In this document: positions 13,900-22,143 of the stretch, piece after piece | How positions within the stretch are numbered: position 1 is the first letter of the stretch | How the letters are laid out: each line of letters starts with the position of its first letter | From: Candidatus Poseidoniaceae archaeon | Lineage (GTDB): Archaea > Thermoplasmatota > Poseidoniia > Poseidoniales > Poseidoniaceae | Length of the DNA: 24,990 bases | Reading direction: 5' to 3' | Assembly (NCBI GenBank): GCA_028822955.1 | Contig: JAPKCL010000013.1 | Coordinates: 1 to 24,990, forward strand | Notes under the pieces: generated by a model | The model's input: only the letters and a program-made list of their open reading frames with translations | Databases searched by the model: none | What the model was told of the DNA's origin: nothing | Made by a program: the position numbers and the translations under genes

Positions 13900-15686
13900 T
13901 CTTCCTCGTCATCGGCTTGGAAAGGCATATCAAGTTTGAGCCGTAGAATATCTCTCGCTTTTAGATCCATCATCAAAGTCAAACGCGCACCAGCCCATGC
14001 GGATATCAGAGCCTCTCCGCTTGGTAACTGGCTGGAAAGCAAGAGGGGGCCATCAACTTCAATGGGTTCAAATTCACTGTTATACTGTTCTATCATTGGA
14101 GCCCAACCCTTTAACAATCGAGTTAATGTTTCAGTCGAGATACTATGTTTCGATTCAGTAATCAGGGAATGAAGTGCTGGAACTGCTTCCTGCCGGGAGC
14201 GCCAAGCATCTCGCTTCTTGGTGAAGGCCGGTAAACCGACATGGATGAGTTTGAGAGGATGAAATGTCCCCTCCGGCCATAAATTACCGCGCTTATTTGG
14301 GCATTTTTGATTGAAAATACGCTCTTCAACCATTTTTGGAGCGATGTTCAAACGCTTACCACGGGTCCACCAGGACAGGTCCTTCCCGTCCAGCCCATAC
14401 CTTGTTTTTGCTTCGTCAATCGTTTCGGAACTTGCAGCGTAAATAGTGTGGCGGTTCGTTTGAGGTTGGTCGAGAACCAAAGGCACCCAACCAGAATGAA
14501 GAGGAGGTTTTCGATTTCGGATGAAGGATTTCGCAATTCCTTCCGGAGTTGCTTCAGGGCGATGGCGGAACAGAGCGACAAAAAAGCCACCTGTGTCGTT
14601 ATCGTGGTGAACGAGACGGCGACATTTCGCAAGTTCTGATTGGATGCGGAGTTCGGTGTCTTCGTCGATTTCTTCATCCAGTAATTGATTCCAATGAAGT
14701 CGAGCTGCAGGGCTCATGTGAGCAGGTTGGAGGAAGGTGGTTTGGGCAACTTCGTCACCTCTCGGAAGGGGCTCTCCCTGTTCATCAAGCGCATCCCAGT
14801 CAGTGAGTCCCGGCCGTAGTTTCAAACCCGGAAGTTTTGATTCATCAATATCCACGAGTTCTAAATACGGTAATTTCCGCAATAATTGGGCAACTACAGC
14901 CTCATTTTCGCAAGGGTCGATACTACAGGTCGAATAAACTAATTTTCCACCAGGGCGTAAGAGACTAGCCCCTCTTAGAGTGATCTCAACTTGCAAACGG
15001 AACAATGTACGACTTTCTTTTGGTGACCACTTCCACCATACATTTCTGTTTTTTCGAGTTGTTGCTGAACCCGTACAAGGAACATCGGCCACAATTCCAT
15101 CGTACCCAGGTGGGGGAATCCGGCCGATATGTCGGCCATCTTGTTGATTGATGAGCATGTTTGTCGTCGAGAGTCGGCCTCTGTTCGAGACGAGCATATT
15201 GACGCGGCCTGATATCGGTTCATTGGCAACAACGACACCGTTTGGCGCTATTGCTTCTGCGACTTGAGTTGCTTTGGAACCCGGCGCGGCACACAAATCC
15301 AATACTAATTCACCAGGTTGGGGGTCAAGGACAACGACAGGAAGCATACTTGCTGCTTCTTGGCGTGTAATTCGGCCTGAATCATGAAGTAGACTTAGAA
15401 TATACTTGCTGCGTTCATCGGGGGCTTGTCCACGTGCAAAGGGCATTTGCCAAGCAAAACCATCTTCGGCCCAAGGTAGAGGTTGCCCTCCTAATTCACG
15501 GAGTTGCGCTTCTGTCCAATCTTTATCGTGTCGAGCGCGCGTGACTCGGAGCGTTTCGGGAAGAGAAGTTGTGGCTGATTGAATCCAAGAATCGAGGTTG
15601 TAACCTAAGTTCTTTGCAAGATTAGCTAAAGGCGTATCGCGTGCTACAACAAGCAAATCTTGCTCTTGCCATTGGTCGCGGGCCAT
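13896..15686 (-). CDS. NSUN2/Trm4-like tRNA or rRNA (cytosine-5) methyltransferase
   Basis: Transfers methyl from S-adenosylmethionine to C5 of cytosine in RNA. Motif I is DLCAAPGSKATQV (130-142); the PC motif is at 203-204 (ADVPCTGSATTRKNRNVWWKW), and the TC motif with the nucleophile (C254) lies in VYSTCSIDPCENEAVV. The RKNxxVWxKW block resembles the eukaryotic NSUN2/Trm4 subfamily more than bacterial RsmB/RsmF. GGFFVALFRH (about 365-375) closes the catalytic domain, and some 220 C-terminal residues follow as in NSUN2-like enzymes. Substrate is probably tRNA, by subfamily inference. First gene of the operon with the exported protein and Lrp. Its start lies three bases from a possible GTG start of the divergent membrane-protein gene. 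Confidence 0.9.
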   Translation of the reverse strand: MARDQWQEQDLLVVARDTPLANLAKNLGYNLDSWIQSATTSLPETLRVTRARHDKDWTEAQLRELGGQPLPWAEDGFAWQMPFARGQAPDERSKYILSLLHDSGRITRQEAASMLPVVVLDPQPGELVLDLCAAPGSKATQVAEAIAPNGVVVANEPISGRVNMLVSNRGRLSTTNMLINQQDGRHIGRIPPPGYDGIVADVPCTGSATTRKNRNVWWKWSPKESRTLFRLQVEITLRGASLLRPGGKLVYSTCSIDPCENEAVVAQLLRKLPYLELVDIDESKLPGLKLRPGLTDWDALDEQGEPLPRGDEVAQTTFLQPAHMSPAARLHWNQLLDEEIDEDTELRIQSELAKCRRLVHHDNDTGGFFVALFRHRPEATPEGIAKSFIRNRKPPLHSGWVPLVLDQPQTNRHTIYAASSETIDEAKTRYGLDGKDLSWWTRGKRLNIAPKMVEERIFNQKCPNKRGNLWPEGTFHPLKLIHVGLPAFTKKRDAWRSRQEAVPALHSLITESKHSISTETLTRLLKGWAPMIEQYNSEFEPIEVDGPLLLSSQLPSGEALISAWAGARLTLMMDLKARDILRLKLDMPFQADDEEE

Positions 15687-15688
15687 GT

Positions 15689-17137
15689 GTGTGGGTCTTG
15701 GCTCCTCTCTATCTTGCTTCCGCCATCCTCAAGGGCTTTGCACCCCACGGCTCAAACATGTTGGGGGACACAATGCCGTGGTTTTTGCCGCTGTTCGTGT
15801 TCGGTCTCTTCGCATGGGTTTTCAATGAGGCAATACAAACATATGCAAAAAAGAAGAATTCTTCTTTTTGGTTGAAAGCAATTTTGGTTATTCGCTGGTT
15901 GCCCCCAGTTCAGTTGTTATTGCTGTTAATTGTTCGACTCATTGCTTTGGTTCAGCGTGACCTCACACATATCGAGATTGCCCAATACATGGGCCCGGGG
16001 GAGTTTTCATTCAGTGATTTGAAATTAATACTGACTGGAGGTGGTGGTCTAGAATCGATTGTGCTGGTGATTCTTTTGTTCACATTATTTTCTGAACGTT
16101 TGCCAAGTATTGCGAATGCACGAAGCGATTTACGACAAGGCTTTCAAAACAGGATGATGATGTTTACAGGATTGGTTCTCCTGCTTTTCTCGACCACTCT
16201 TTTTCCGGAAACATCGTATTATTCTCCAAGCACGTTACCTCTCAGTCCAATCGGAACGATTCCTTCTTGGCATACCCTTGTCCCGATTCTTCTCTTTATG
16301 GGATTGACGGTGTTTGGGGGAGAACTTTTTGCAGTTTCAACGTTGTTTTTTGCCGGAGAGAATTTTCAAAGACTTGCTCGGAGAGCTCGGAATAAAGTAC
16401 TGCTGTTGGCATTAACGACAATTGTTTGGCTTTCGTTGACGGTTGATATCGGAACTGATTGGTTGCAAAAAATTCCGGAAATCGGCCTCCTTCTCCCACT
16501 GATACTTATGCTTCATTTAGGTGTGTGCTTAGCAACTGTTATCCAACCAGCAGTCCGAATAGAGTCCGAACTCAATCATGGAGAAGGGCGAAGTTGGGCA
16601 ATGATAATTTTGGCTGCAACAATGGCCCTTTTTGTCCTTGTTTTAACACCACTCCATCTTGATGAAATTGGTGTTTTTGGCGCTGGCCTTGGACCTTATG
16701 TGTATGGCTTTTGGGTGGCAGCAGTCGCTGTTTCGATTATGATGTTGGTACAATTCCTACCAACTCTTGGATTCGACGCAGCACCTCGCCCTGAAATATG
16801 GTGGATGAAAATGACGCTTATGTTCTCTCCAATCGTTCTTTGCATGTTTACGCCATTCGCTCTGTTTTTAATTCCGGCAATTTGGCTTGCCCTGCCGTGG
16901 TCTTCTCTCACTCCATGGTTCATCGAACGTGACGTCACTACACCTTCCACTTCGTTCATATTATACCCGATTCTTTTCATCACCGTCATTTGTGCAATAC
17001 TTCCCTTTTCATGGGATGAACCGTTCCTTACTTCGCTTTGGTTTGGATGGATTCCTGGTGCAATGGCAAGCATTGGACTTACGCTCCATGTCAAGCATAG
17101 CAACAAGGCCTCTGGACTCGATTCGGAAGATGAATGA
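15689..17137 (+). CDS. Polytopic membrane protein, unknown function
   Basis: Not assigned to a family. About 11-12 hydrophobic segments spread over 480 residues (for example LFVFGLFAWVF, VQLLLLLIVRLIALV, SIVLVILLFTLF, AMIILAATMALFVLVL, ILYPILFITVICAIL) with short loops and a charged C-terminus (SNKASGLDSEDE). No catalytic or transport motif was recognised. The start is uncertain: GTG at 15689 avoids overlap with the divergent methyltransferase; ATGs at 15758 and 15773 would shorten the protein; an in-frame ATG at 15641 would overlap by 46 bases. The 3' end lies 18 bases from a convergent gene. The hydrophobic pattern and frame length make it a real gene. Confidence 0.75.
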   Translation: MWVLAPLYLASAILKGFAPHGSNMLGDTMPWFLPLFVFGLFAWVFNEAIQTYAKKKNSSFWLKAILVIRWLPPVQLLLLLIVRLIALVQRDLTHIEIAQYMGPGEFSFSDLKLILTGGGGLESIVLVILLFTLFSERLPSIANARSDLRQGFQNRMMMFTGLVLLLFSTTLFPETSYYSPSTLPLSPIGTIPSWHTLVPILLFMGLTVFGGELFAVSTLFFAGENFQRLARRARNKVLLLALTTIVWLSLTVDIGTDWLQKIPEIGLLLPLILMLHLGVCLATVIQPAVRIESELNHGEGRSWAMIILAATMALFVLVLTPLHLDEIGVFGAGLGPYVYGFWVAAVAVSIMMLVQFLPTLGFDAAPRPEIWWMKMTLMFSPIVLCMFTPFALFLIPAIWLALPWSSLTPWFIERDVTTPSTSFILYPILFITVICAILPFSWDEPFLTSLWFGWIPGAMASIGLTLHVKHSNKASGLDSEDE

Positions 17138-17155
17138 GGCACTTCGCCCTCAAAT

Positions 17156-17494
17156 TTATTCTTCACTCAATTCTGATTCAAGCACGGCTGCTTCTAATTC
17201 CGCCCATGCAGAACTTACACTTCCATCTTTTACCGTCGTTTCAATTTCACTTCGTACTCGTTCAGACAACGTATCATCGTCTTCATCGGGGAAAAGGTGT
17301 GCCATTAGACCGCTTTCTGAGCGAATGAATTTTGGAAGTAGGACCAATACGACACCGATTATTGGAAAGAGCCACCCTAGACTCATCGTTTCAAGACTCA
17401 TTCGGCCTTGAACAAGACCAAAGCCAGTGATAAGAAAACAACCAATCCCAGTACCGAGCAAAAGCGATGATGCTGCATCGGATGGGTTGCTCAT
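17156..17494 (-). CDS. Small two-helix membrane protein, unknown function
   Basis: 112 residues, not recognised. Two transmembrane segments (about 9-30 and 38-54) are followed by an acidic soluble C-terminal part with a likely helical stretch (LSERVRSEIETTV). Upstream on the same strand is the THEP1 NTPase gene, 48 bases away, so the two may share a transcript. It ends 18 bases from the convergent polytopic membrane protein gene. Confidence 0.65.
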   Translation of the reverse strand: MSNPSDAASSLLLGTGIGCFLITGFGLVQGRMSLETMSLGWLFPIIGVVLVLLPKFIRSESGLMAHLFPDEDDDTLSERVRSEIETTVKDGSVSSAWAELEAAVLESELSEE

Positions 17495-17542
17495 AGACCT
17501 GCCTAGAAGAACAAGGCAATGAACCCAACGGCAAGCAAGGGC

Positions 17543-18124
17543 TCAGTAGGTTTCACGCATCAACTTGTGAATTTTGTAGGGGAGTAATGCCCGATTCACC
17601 GGTGTAACTTCGAGAATACGGCCATCGTCACGACGGCGGATATCTTGCAATAAAGGATGGCGACTTTTCTTGTGAAGTGTCAACAGCGTTGGTTTGTCAA
17701 CTTCAAGAGCACTGCGAACAGTGTTAACGAATGCTTCGCTTTCTACAGCAAACTTTCCGATCTCATCGATAACCAAAACTTCACATTCATCACGAGCAAA
17801 TTCAATTGCTGGGATTGCGATTCGTTCCAGGGCTTCTGTATCAATCCCATAACCGAGAACACGAAGACGTGAATCGATATTTTTGTGAGCCATAATTGCA
17901 TTTTCGCCGGTGACGATATTGAATACACTGTATCCTAATCGTTCACTACCGTCTAAAATAGGCTCAGTTCGCATGCCACCGATGATTGGTGCCTCGGTTA
18001 AACTTCCTCGCATTTTGATTTCACGTGTTCGCTCATCTTGAAGCATTTCGAGAACTTTTTCCATAACGGCAGATTTGCCGCTACGAGGTAAGCCAGTTAT
18101 GCCAATCTTTGGATGAATTCCCAT
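17543..18124 (-). CDS. THEP1-type nucleoside-triphosphatase
   Basis: 193 residues, typical for the family. Walker A is GLPRSGKS (11-18) and Walker B is VLVIDEIG (116-123), with the family-typical IGKFAVESEAF continuation. THEP1 proteins hydrolyse a range of nucleoside triphosphates in vitro and occur in archaea, some bacteria and eukaryotes; the in vivo role is unclear, with RNA-related or nucleotide-pool functions proposed. GGTGA lies 5 bases before the ATG, a good ribosome-binding site. The gene follows the DNA methyltransferase after 123 bases, in which I see only a weak TATA-like CATTTATTAC on the minus strand. Confidence 0.88.
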   Translation of the reverse strand: MGIHPKIGITGLPRSGKSAVMEKVLEMLQDERTREIKMRGSLTEAPIIGGMRTEPILDGSERLGYSVFNIVTGENAIMAHKNIDSRLRVLGYGIDTEALERIAIPAIEFARDECEVLVIDEIGKFAVESEAFVNTVRSALEVDKPTLLTLHKKSRHPLLQDIRRRDDGRILEVTPVNRALLPYKIHKLMRETY

Positions 18125-18247
18125 TTAACTCACCACGAATAATCGCTAACGGTCAATGCAGTGGCTTATCAGTAATAAATGATGTTGCACTCCATTGCAG
18201 TCCTGAGGGATTGCAATAACGAAAGAAGTAGGCCGTAGTTTGCTTGA

Positions 18248-20242
18248 TTACTGAACTGAAAGCACCAATTCCGGTATTTCCGATGAAGTTTCAACTGGGA
18301 GCATTTCTAATTCGTAATTATTGACGTTGTTATTGGCAGACCAAGCACGAGCCCATTCGTCGAGATCTTTAGCATTCAACAATCCGCACATCCAGTGAAG
18401 GGCTTTCTCCAGTGTACCATGGTCTCGGATAAGTCGTTCTTGAATTTCAGCATGGAGCTCAATGTGATTCACGCTGTTTCCGAGTACGCATCCTGCTGGA
18501 ATAACTGCCCAGCGAAGACGGCGTTCTTGGTGAGCATTTACAATAGCCTGACAAGCAAGTCGTGGACCGTATTTTGGTTCAGCACTTCCACACCACATGG
18601 CAAGTTGGCGCTCATTGGCCCTTGATGGAATGTCTGTTCGGAAAGCTGGATGGCGGACAAAGACTTGACCGTCTTCATCTTCCGAAAAGTGCACTCCACG
18701 GATAAATGGTCGTGAACCACGTCCTTTGACCCATGTTTCAATTGACTTTGAGTGTGCAGTTTGATCGATTTCCCCGACACGCACACGGATAGTGTGCCCG
18801 TTGGTTGCAATAGCGTGTTGTTGCTCACCCATTCGGGGTAGGCTTGCAAGATGGTCGAGAATTTGGAGTGTTTGTTTACGTTCGACACGGTCTCGTGGCA
18901 AACGAGGAATGGCCCAGGTATCTTTAGCCCAAGCAACCCAACGCTCTTTTTCCATCTCGAAAGACGGAACTCGGTTTGAAAGACCACTTTGGTCACGGCG
19001 TAAGTCAGCACGGCTAATTGGACCATGGATCACAAGTTTCTCTGTTTCTTGTTTCGCAGTGATGCCCAGGACTGCAACGCCTTGCGTCATTCCCGGGAAC
19101 AAATGATTCGCTTCTTCGATAGCCCAGATTTCACTCCAACCATGGCCTTCGACCAGCAGTTGACGTAGTGGGTGGGATGATTGCTCACGAAGGATACTGT
19201 CTGGAGCGATTAACCGCAGACGGCCACCTTGTTCCAAAATTTGCAAACCTCGTTCAATGAATAGTCGATAGAGGTTGACGTTGCCTCGCATTGTCGAGAA
19301 GCGCGGCACACCATTGTCGGAGAGGGCTCGCAATTGTTCACCAAGTTCTCGGCGAAGTTTACTCCCTTCTTCCATTCCACGGAATCGGTCTTTGATTCTC
19401 AGCCAAGGTGGATTGGTAACGATAAGGCGTGGAGCAGAAGTCCAAGGCCAGCCGCCTTGCAAAGTATCGCCTTGACGGACTGCTTGTTCAAGCAATTGTT
19501 CAGCTTCTTTACGCGGAAGGCATCCAGGTTTGTTTGATTTCAAACTAACCAAATCAAAACGGATACATTCGAGTAACAAGCGTTGCCGTGTTGAAGATAC
19601 GACTAATTCGTCATTGTCGAGTAATTGGAACGAAGAAAGAAGTGCCTTGGTATCCGCTACCTTTCGCTCGATGGTGCTGTCACTGTGACTCTCTGCGTGG
19701 CGTCGTATCAAACGTGCATGGAAAATTCCACCGCCGCAAGAAGTATCTGCGACTGGAAGGGGAATTCCACTGAGCGTTCGAAGACCGAGTTCAACACGTT
19801 CAAATTCAGATTCGTCATCGACTTCAGGTTCTTGAGAGAGTTGAGGCAAGTTGAGTTTTTCGAGATGTTGCCGGAAACCCGGTGGGAGGTTGTTGAGGTG
19901 CATGGAAGAGGTTTGAGTCGGTGCTTTCGGACGTGTCAAACTTTCCAACAGTTCAGAGGCGATGACTGCATCTGCCAAACGCGGAGGAGTAGGATGTGCG
20001 CCACGAGGGGAGCGTCCATCAGCCTCTGCATCATGCCGAGCCAAAAGATGGTCAAGGACATGGCCGGGGTCGGTTAAGAGATTCGCAGGAAGTGTTGGCC
20101 AATCTTCTGGAAGAAGAGCAGCAATTGGTTGGTGGACAAGAAGGGATTGTTCCCACGCAGCAAGCCAAATATGAATCTGTTCGGTACGGTCTCCGAGACA
20201 TCGGTCTAGTCGTGCATACCATCCGCTTACTCCGCTTTGCAT
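18248..20242 (-). CDS. N6-adenine DNA methyltransferase, TaqI/Eco57I-like, no nuclease domain seen
   Basis: 664 residues. Motif X lies near 80-92 (RGAHPTPPRLAD), motif I at 165-174 (ADTSCGGGIF), and catalytic motif IV is NPPW (277-280), marking a gamma-class enzyme that methylates adenine N6. The C-terminal half, with PFIRGVHF and GCVLGNSVNHIEL, resembles the TaqI-type target-recognition domain. The N-terminal 75 residues are too short for the PD-(D/E)xK nuclease of type IIG enzymes, and no restriction endonuclease gene is adjacent, so it looks like an orphan methyltransferase. The ATG is preceded by GGTGGGGTAA, a usable ribosome-binding site. Neighbours on the same strand are the TerB-like pair upstream and THEP1 downstream. 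The recognition sequence cannot be read. Confidence 0.85.
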   Translation of the reverse strand: MQSGVSGWYARLDRCLGDRTEQIHIWLAAWEQSLLVHQPIAALLPEDWPTLPANLLTDPGHVLDHLLARHDAEADGRSPRGAHPTPPRLADAVIASELLESLTRPKAPTQTSSMHLNNLPPGFRQHLEKLNLPQLSQEPEVDDESEFERVELGLRTLSGIPLPVADTSCGGGIFHARLIRRHAESHSDSTIERKVADTKALLSSFQLLDNDELVVSSTRQRLLLECIRFDLVSLKSNKPGCLPRKEAEQLLEQAVRQGDTLQGGWPWTSAPRLIVTNPPWLRIKDRFRGMEEGSKLRRELGEQLRALSDNGVPRFSTMRGNVNLYRLFIERGLQILEQGGRLRLIAPDSILREQSSHPLRQLLVEGHGWSEIWAIEEANHLFPGMTQGVAVLGITAKQETEKLVIHGPISRADLRRDQSGLSNRVPSFEMEKERWVAWAKDTWAIPRLPRDRVERKQTLQILDHLASLPRMGEQQHAIATNGHTIRVRVGEIDQTAHSKSIETWVKGRGSRPFIRGVHFSEDEDGQVFVRHPAFRTDIPSRANERQLAMWCGSAEPKYGPRLACQAIVNAHQERRLRWAVIPAGCVLGNSVNHIELHAEIQERLIRDHGTLEKALHWMCGLLNAKDLDEWARAWSANNNVNNYELEMLPVETSSEIPELVLSVQ

Positions 20243-20332
20243 TTACCCCACCCAAACCAGCGGGCTCGCTTTTCCGGTTTGAATGTGACCCTTGTTTCAA
20301 GGTTTTCAAAAAGAGCCAAAAAAGCAAGATTA

Positions 20333-20767
20333 TCAAAGAAGTCCAAGGTGCTGGAAACTTTCATTATGCCACTCCCAACCGGTTTTTATCCATTCAAACA
20401 AAGCCGAAAGCTCTTTTTTACGAACTCCTGCTGCTTTGGCGAGAGTCTTTATGATTTTCAACTCCGATTCATCATATTCGCCATCAACTGCCGCAACAAG
20501 AATTGCATCCCGTAAAGCAATCTTCAGTACTACGGGGTTTAATTTCGAAATGACCAAATCAAGTGATGGGGGTTTCTCGAGTAAATTGCGGACATCAACT
20601 CTCATTTCCGGATGCATCATACATCGGCCCATCAGTGCTTCGATAATGGCAAGTTCTTCCTTGACAAGAGCACCGTCTGCTGAAGCAACAATCACCATGA
20701 TTTCAGCGTACCCTTTGACATCTTCTTGAGCAAAATCTACTGCAAGATCGAGATACACGGAGTTCAC
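20333..20767 (-). CDS. TerB-like domain protein, second of a tandem pair
   Basis: 144 residues starting at GTG 20767, which overlaps the stop of the upstream paralogue (GTGA). An ATG at 20830 is in frame but lies inside the neighbour's coding sequence, so it is less likely. All-helical protein with two similar halves, each carrying a TerB-type acidic loop: ASADGALVKEE near 29 and AAVDGEYDESE near 96. KPPSL and ALRDA blocks are shared with the paralogue at 20764-21195. TerB domains are small helical, probably metal-binding modules known from tellurite-resistance and other stress systems. A T-rich stretch downstream on the minus strand (TTTTTT near 20312-20317) may end transcription. Domain assignment is from motif resemblance. 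Confidence 0.72.
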   Translation of the reverse strand: MNSVYLDLAVDFAQEDVKGYAEIMVIVASADGALVKEELAIIEALMGRCMMHPEMRVDVRNLLEKPPSLDLVISKLNPVVLKIALRDAILVAAVDGEYDESELKIIKTLAKAAGVRKKELSALFEWIKTGWEWHNESFQHLGLL

Positions 20768-21195
20768 TCCGATATCTCGTTGAGGATATCGTATCCTTCT
20801 TGCATCCAACGGTAGCCTTTCGCGGTCCACTTGAGGAGATGTTCAACAGAATCTGGAGCGAGTCCGAAATGTTCGACAATCGTATCCAATACCTCACGCT
20901 CATCTTCATCGACTGTTCCATCGGCGGCTGCCATCAAAGTTGCATCTCGCAATGCGAGTCGTCCAGTCTCTTCACCCATTGCAGAAAGGCATTCTTCCAA
21001 TGAAGGCGGTGACTTCAAAGCACTACGAATAATTTTTCTCTGAGGCGGGGAAAGGAGGGCTGTACCGAGTCGTTGCTCAAACATAGCCATCTCGTCAACG
21101 GTTAATTCGTTGTCAACCCTTGCCATAAACGCAAGTAAACGCGCATAAGCAAAACGTTCTTCTCGAGGGAGTTTGTGTACTGTGTCCGGTAGCAT
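20764..21195 (-). CDS. TerB-like domain protein, first of a tandem pair
   Basis: 143 residues, nearly the same length as its downstream paralogue. Helical, with acidic loops MARVDNELTVDE (about 24-35) and MAAADGTVDEDE (about 88-99) resembling the TerB pattern of Asp followed by DG and Glu. Shared blocks with the neighbour are SPPSL and ALRDA. AGGTG lies 3 bases before the ATG. Gene duplication followed by divergence is the simplest origin. In known systems TerB proteins act with Ter or DNA-processing partners; here the next gene on the strand is a DNA methyltransferase. Confidence 0.72.
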   Translation of the reverse strand: MLPDTVHKLPREERFAYARLLAFMARVDNELTVDEMAMFEQRLGTALLSPPQRKIIRSALKSPPSLEECLSAMGEETGRLALRDATLMAAADGTVDEDEREVLDTIVEHFGLAPDSVEHLLKWTAKGYRWMQEGYDILNEISE

Positions 21196-21343
21196 TACAC
21201 CTGCGTATTCGACATAGACTTAGAACCCAACGCTGATTCTTCTTCTTGTAAAGGGATTCTTAACCGTGAAATAATCAGCCAAATACTACTCTTTGACAAT
21301 TGTAAAAGCAAGACTTGATGGCAGGGGTGTGCCTGCTCGTGCC

Positions 21344-21706
21344 ATGGATGAAAGCCTTAACGTTCTGGGAGAGCCGCTCGACACATGCTCCTGTGCACCA
21401 ATGACGGGTTGGTACCGAGATGGGAAATGTAACACTGACTCCAATGACAGAGGCTCACATACAGTTTGTTGCGTGGTTAACGAAGAATTTCTGAATTATG
21501 CTTTAGCAAAGGGGAACGACCTGATTACTCCAATGCCTGAACATGGATTCCCGGGACTTAAACCGGGGGATTCTTGGTGCGTTTGTGCACGAACATGGCT
21601 CGCTGCAGTCAATGCAGGAACTGCATGCCCTATCGACATGGAATCGACGCATCAAAAGGCATTGGAGATTATTCCATTTGATCTTATCGAGACACACGCA
21701 GTATGA
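21344..21706 (+). CDS. DUF2237 family protein
   Basis: Start set at the ATG at 21344 (120 residues), because family members begin just before NVLGEPL; an upstream TTG (21293) is in frame but adds 17 unmatched residues. Family motifs are clear: NVLGEPLDTCSCAPMTGWYRDG, the DRGSHTVC block, GNDLITP, FPGLKPGDSWCVCA and the ATH-like STHQKAL. Conserved Cys (in CSC, CNT, VCC and CVC) suggest metal or redox chemistry, but the function is undescribed. The gene diverges from the TerB pair and ends one base before the stop of the convergent GtrA gene. Confidence 0.85.
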   Translation: MDESLNVLGEPLDTCSCAPMTGWYRDGKCNTDSNDRGSHTVCCVVNEEFLNYALAKGNDLITPMPEHGFPGLKPGDSWCVCARTWLAAVNAGTACPIDMESTHQKALEIIPFDLIETHAV

Positions 21707-21707
21707 T

Positions 21708-22133
21708 TTATTCTTCTTCTGATGTGTATCCGAAAACAAGCCATCGCATTGTTGCCCATGTGAACAAGCCCCAGCCGAGCATGTTCACCAGGAAAATTAA
21801 ACGAATAGGTACATCAAAAAGGGTAATGAGGGCATCATATGAAAGGGTTGAGCCTGCCATTCCAAAGGCATAAACAGAAAGTGCTCCGAGAATGGTATTT
21901 TTGACATTCTTTCGGCCATCGAATGTAAAAGTTCGATGAACAAAATGAGCGAAAGTACTCGAAACCGCCCATGAAATAGACCACATTGCGGTTTCGTTTA
22001 ACAGGTCAAGAAGGAAAGTTGAGCGAAGAATCTCCCAAATAATCCAAAACAGAAAAGTGTTGAAGCCACCGGCGATTCCAAAACGTTGTAACGTCCCCCT
22101 CGGGAGAACTTCTGCTACTTTTGGACGGTTCAT
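21708..22133 (-). CDS. GtrA-like small membrane protein
   Basis: Start set at the ATG at 22133 (141 residues), preceded by GAGG at 8 bases; ATGs at 22154 and 22166 are in frame but lie inside the upstream gene. Four transmembrane helices with family marks RFGIAGGFNTFLFW near the start and HFVHRTFTF after helix 2. GtrA-type proteins are thought to help move polyprenyl-phosphate-linked sugars across the membrane, or act with glycosyltransferases in O-antigen or arabinogalactan modification. Placement ten bases after a UDP-glucose dehydrogenase-like gene fits a cell-surface glycan role. Confidence 0.85.
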   Translation of the reverse strand: MNRPKVAEVLPRGTLQRFGIAGGFNTFLFWIIWEILRSTFLLDLLNETAMWSISWAVSSTFAHFVHRTFTFDGRKNVKNTILGALSVYAFGMAGSTLSYDALITLFDVPIRLIFLVNMLGWGLFTWATMRWLVFGYTSEEE

Positions 22134-22143
22134 TCTGGCGTCC

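Noticed and set aside
15641..15688. ATG at 15641 as start of the polytopic membrane protein
   Set aside because: It would overlap the N-terminal coding region of the divergent methyltransferase by 46 bases, and the added residues show no helix or signal.
18248..20242. Type IIG restriction enzyme (nuclease plus methyltransferase)
   Set aside because: Only about 75 residues precede motif X and no PD-(D/E)xK pattern was found there; the length fits a methyltransferase with its recognition domain.
20768..20830. ATG start for the second TerB-like gene at 20830
   Set aside because: It lies within the first paralogue's coding sequence and gives an Arg-rich extension absent from the paralogue; the GTG in the GTGA overlap makes the two proteins equal in length.
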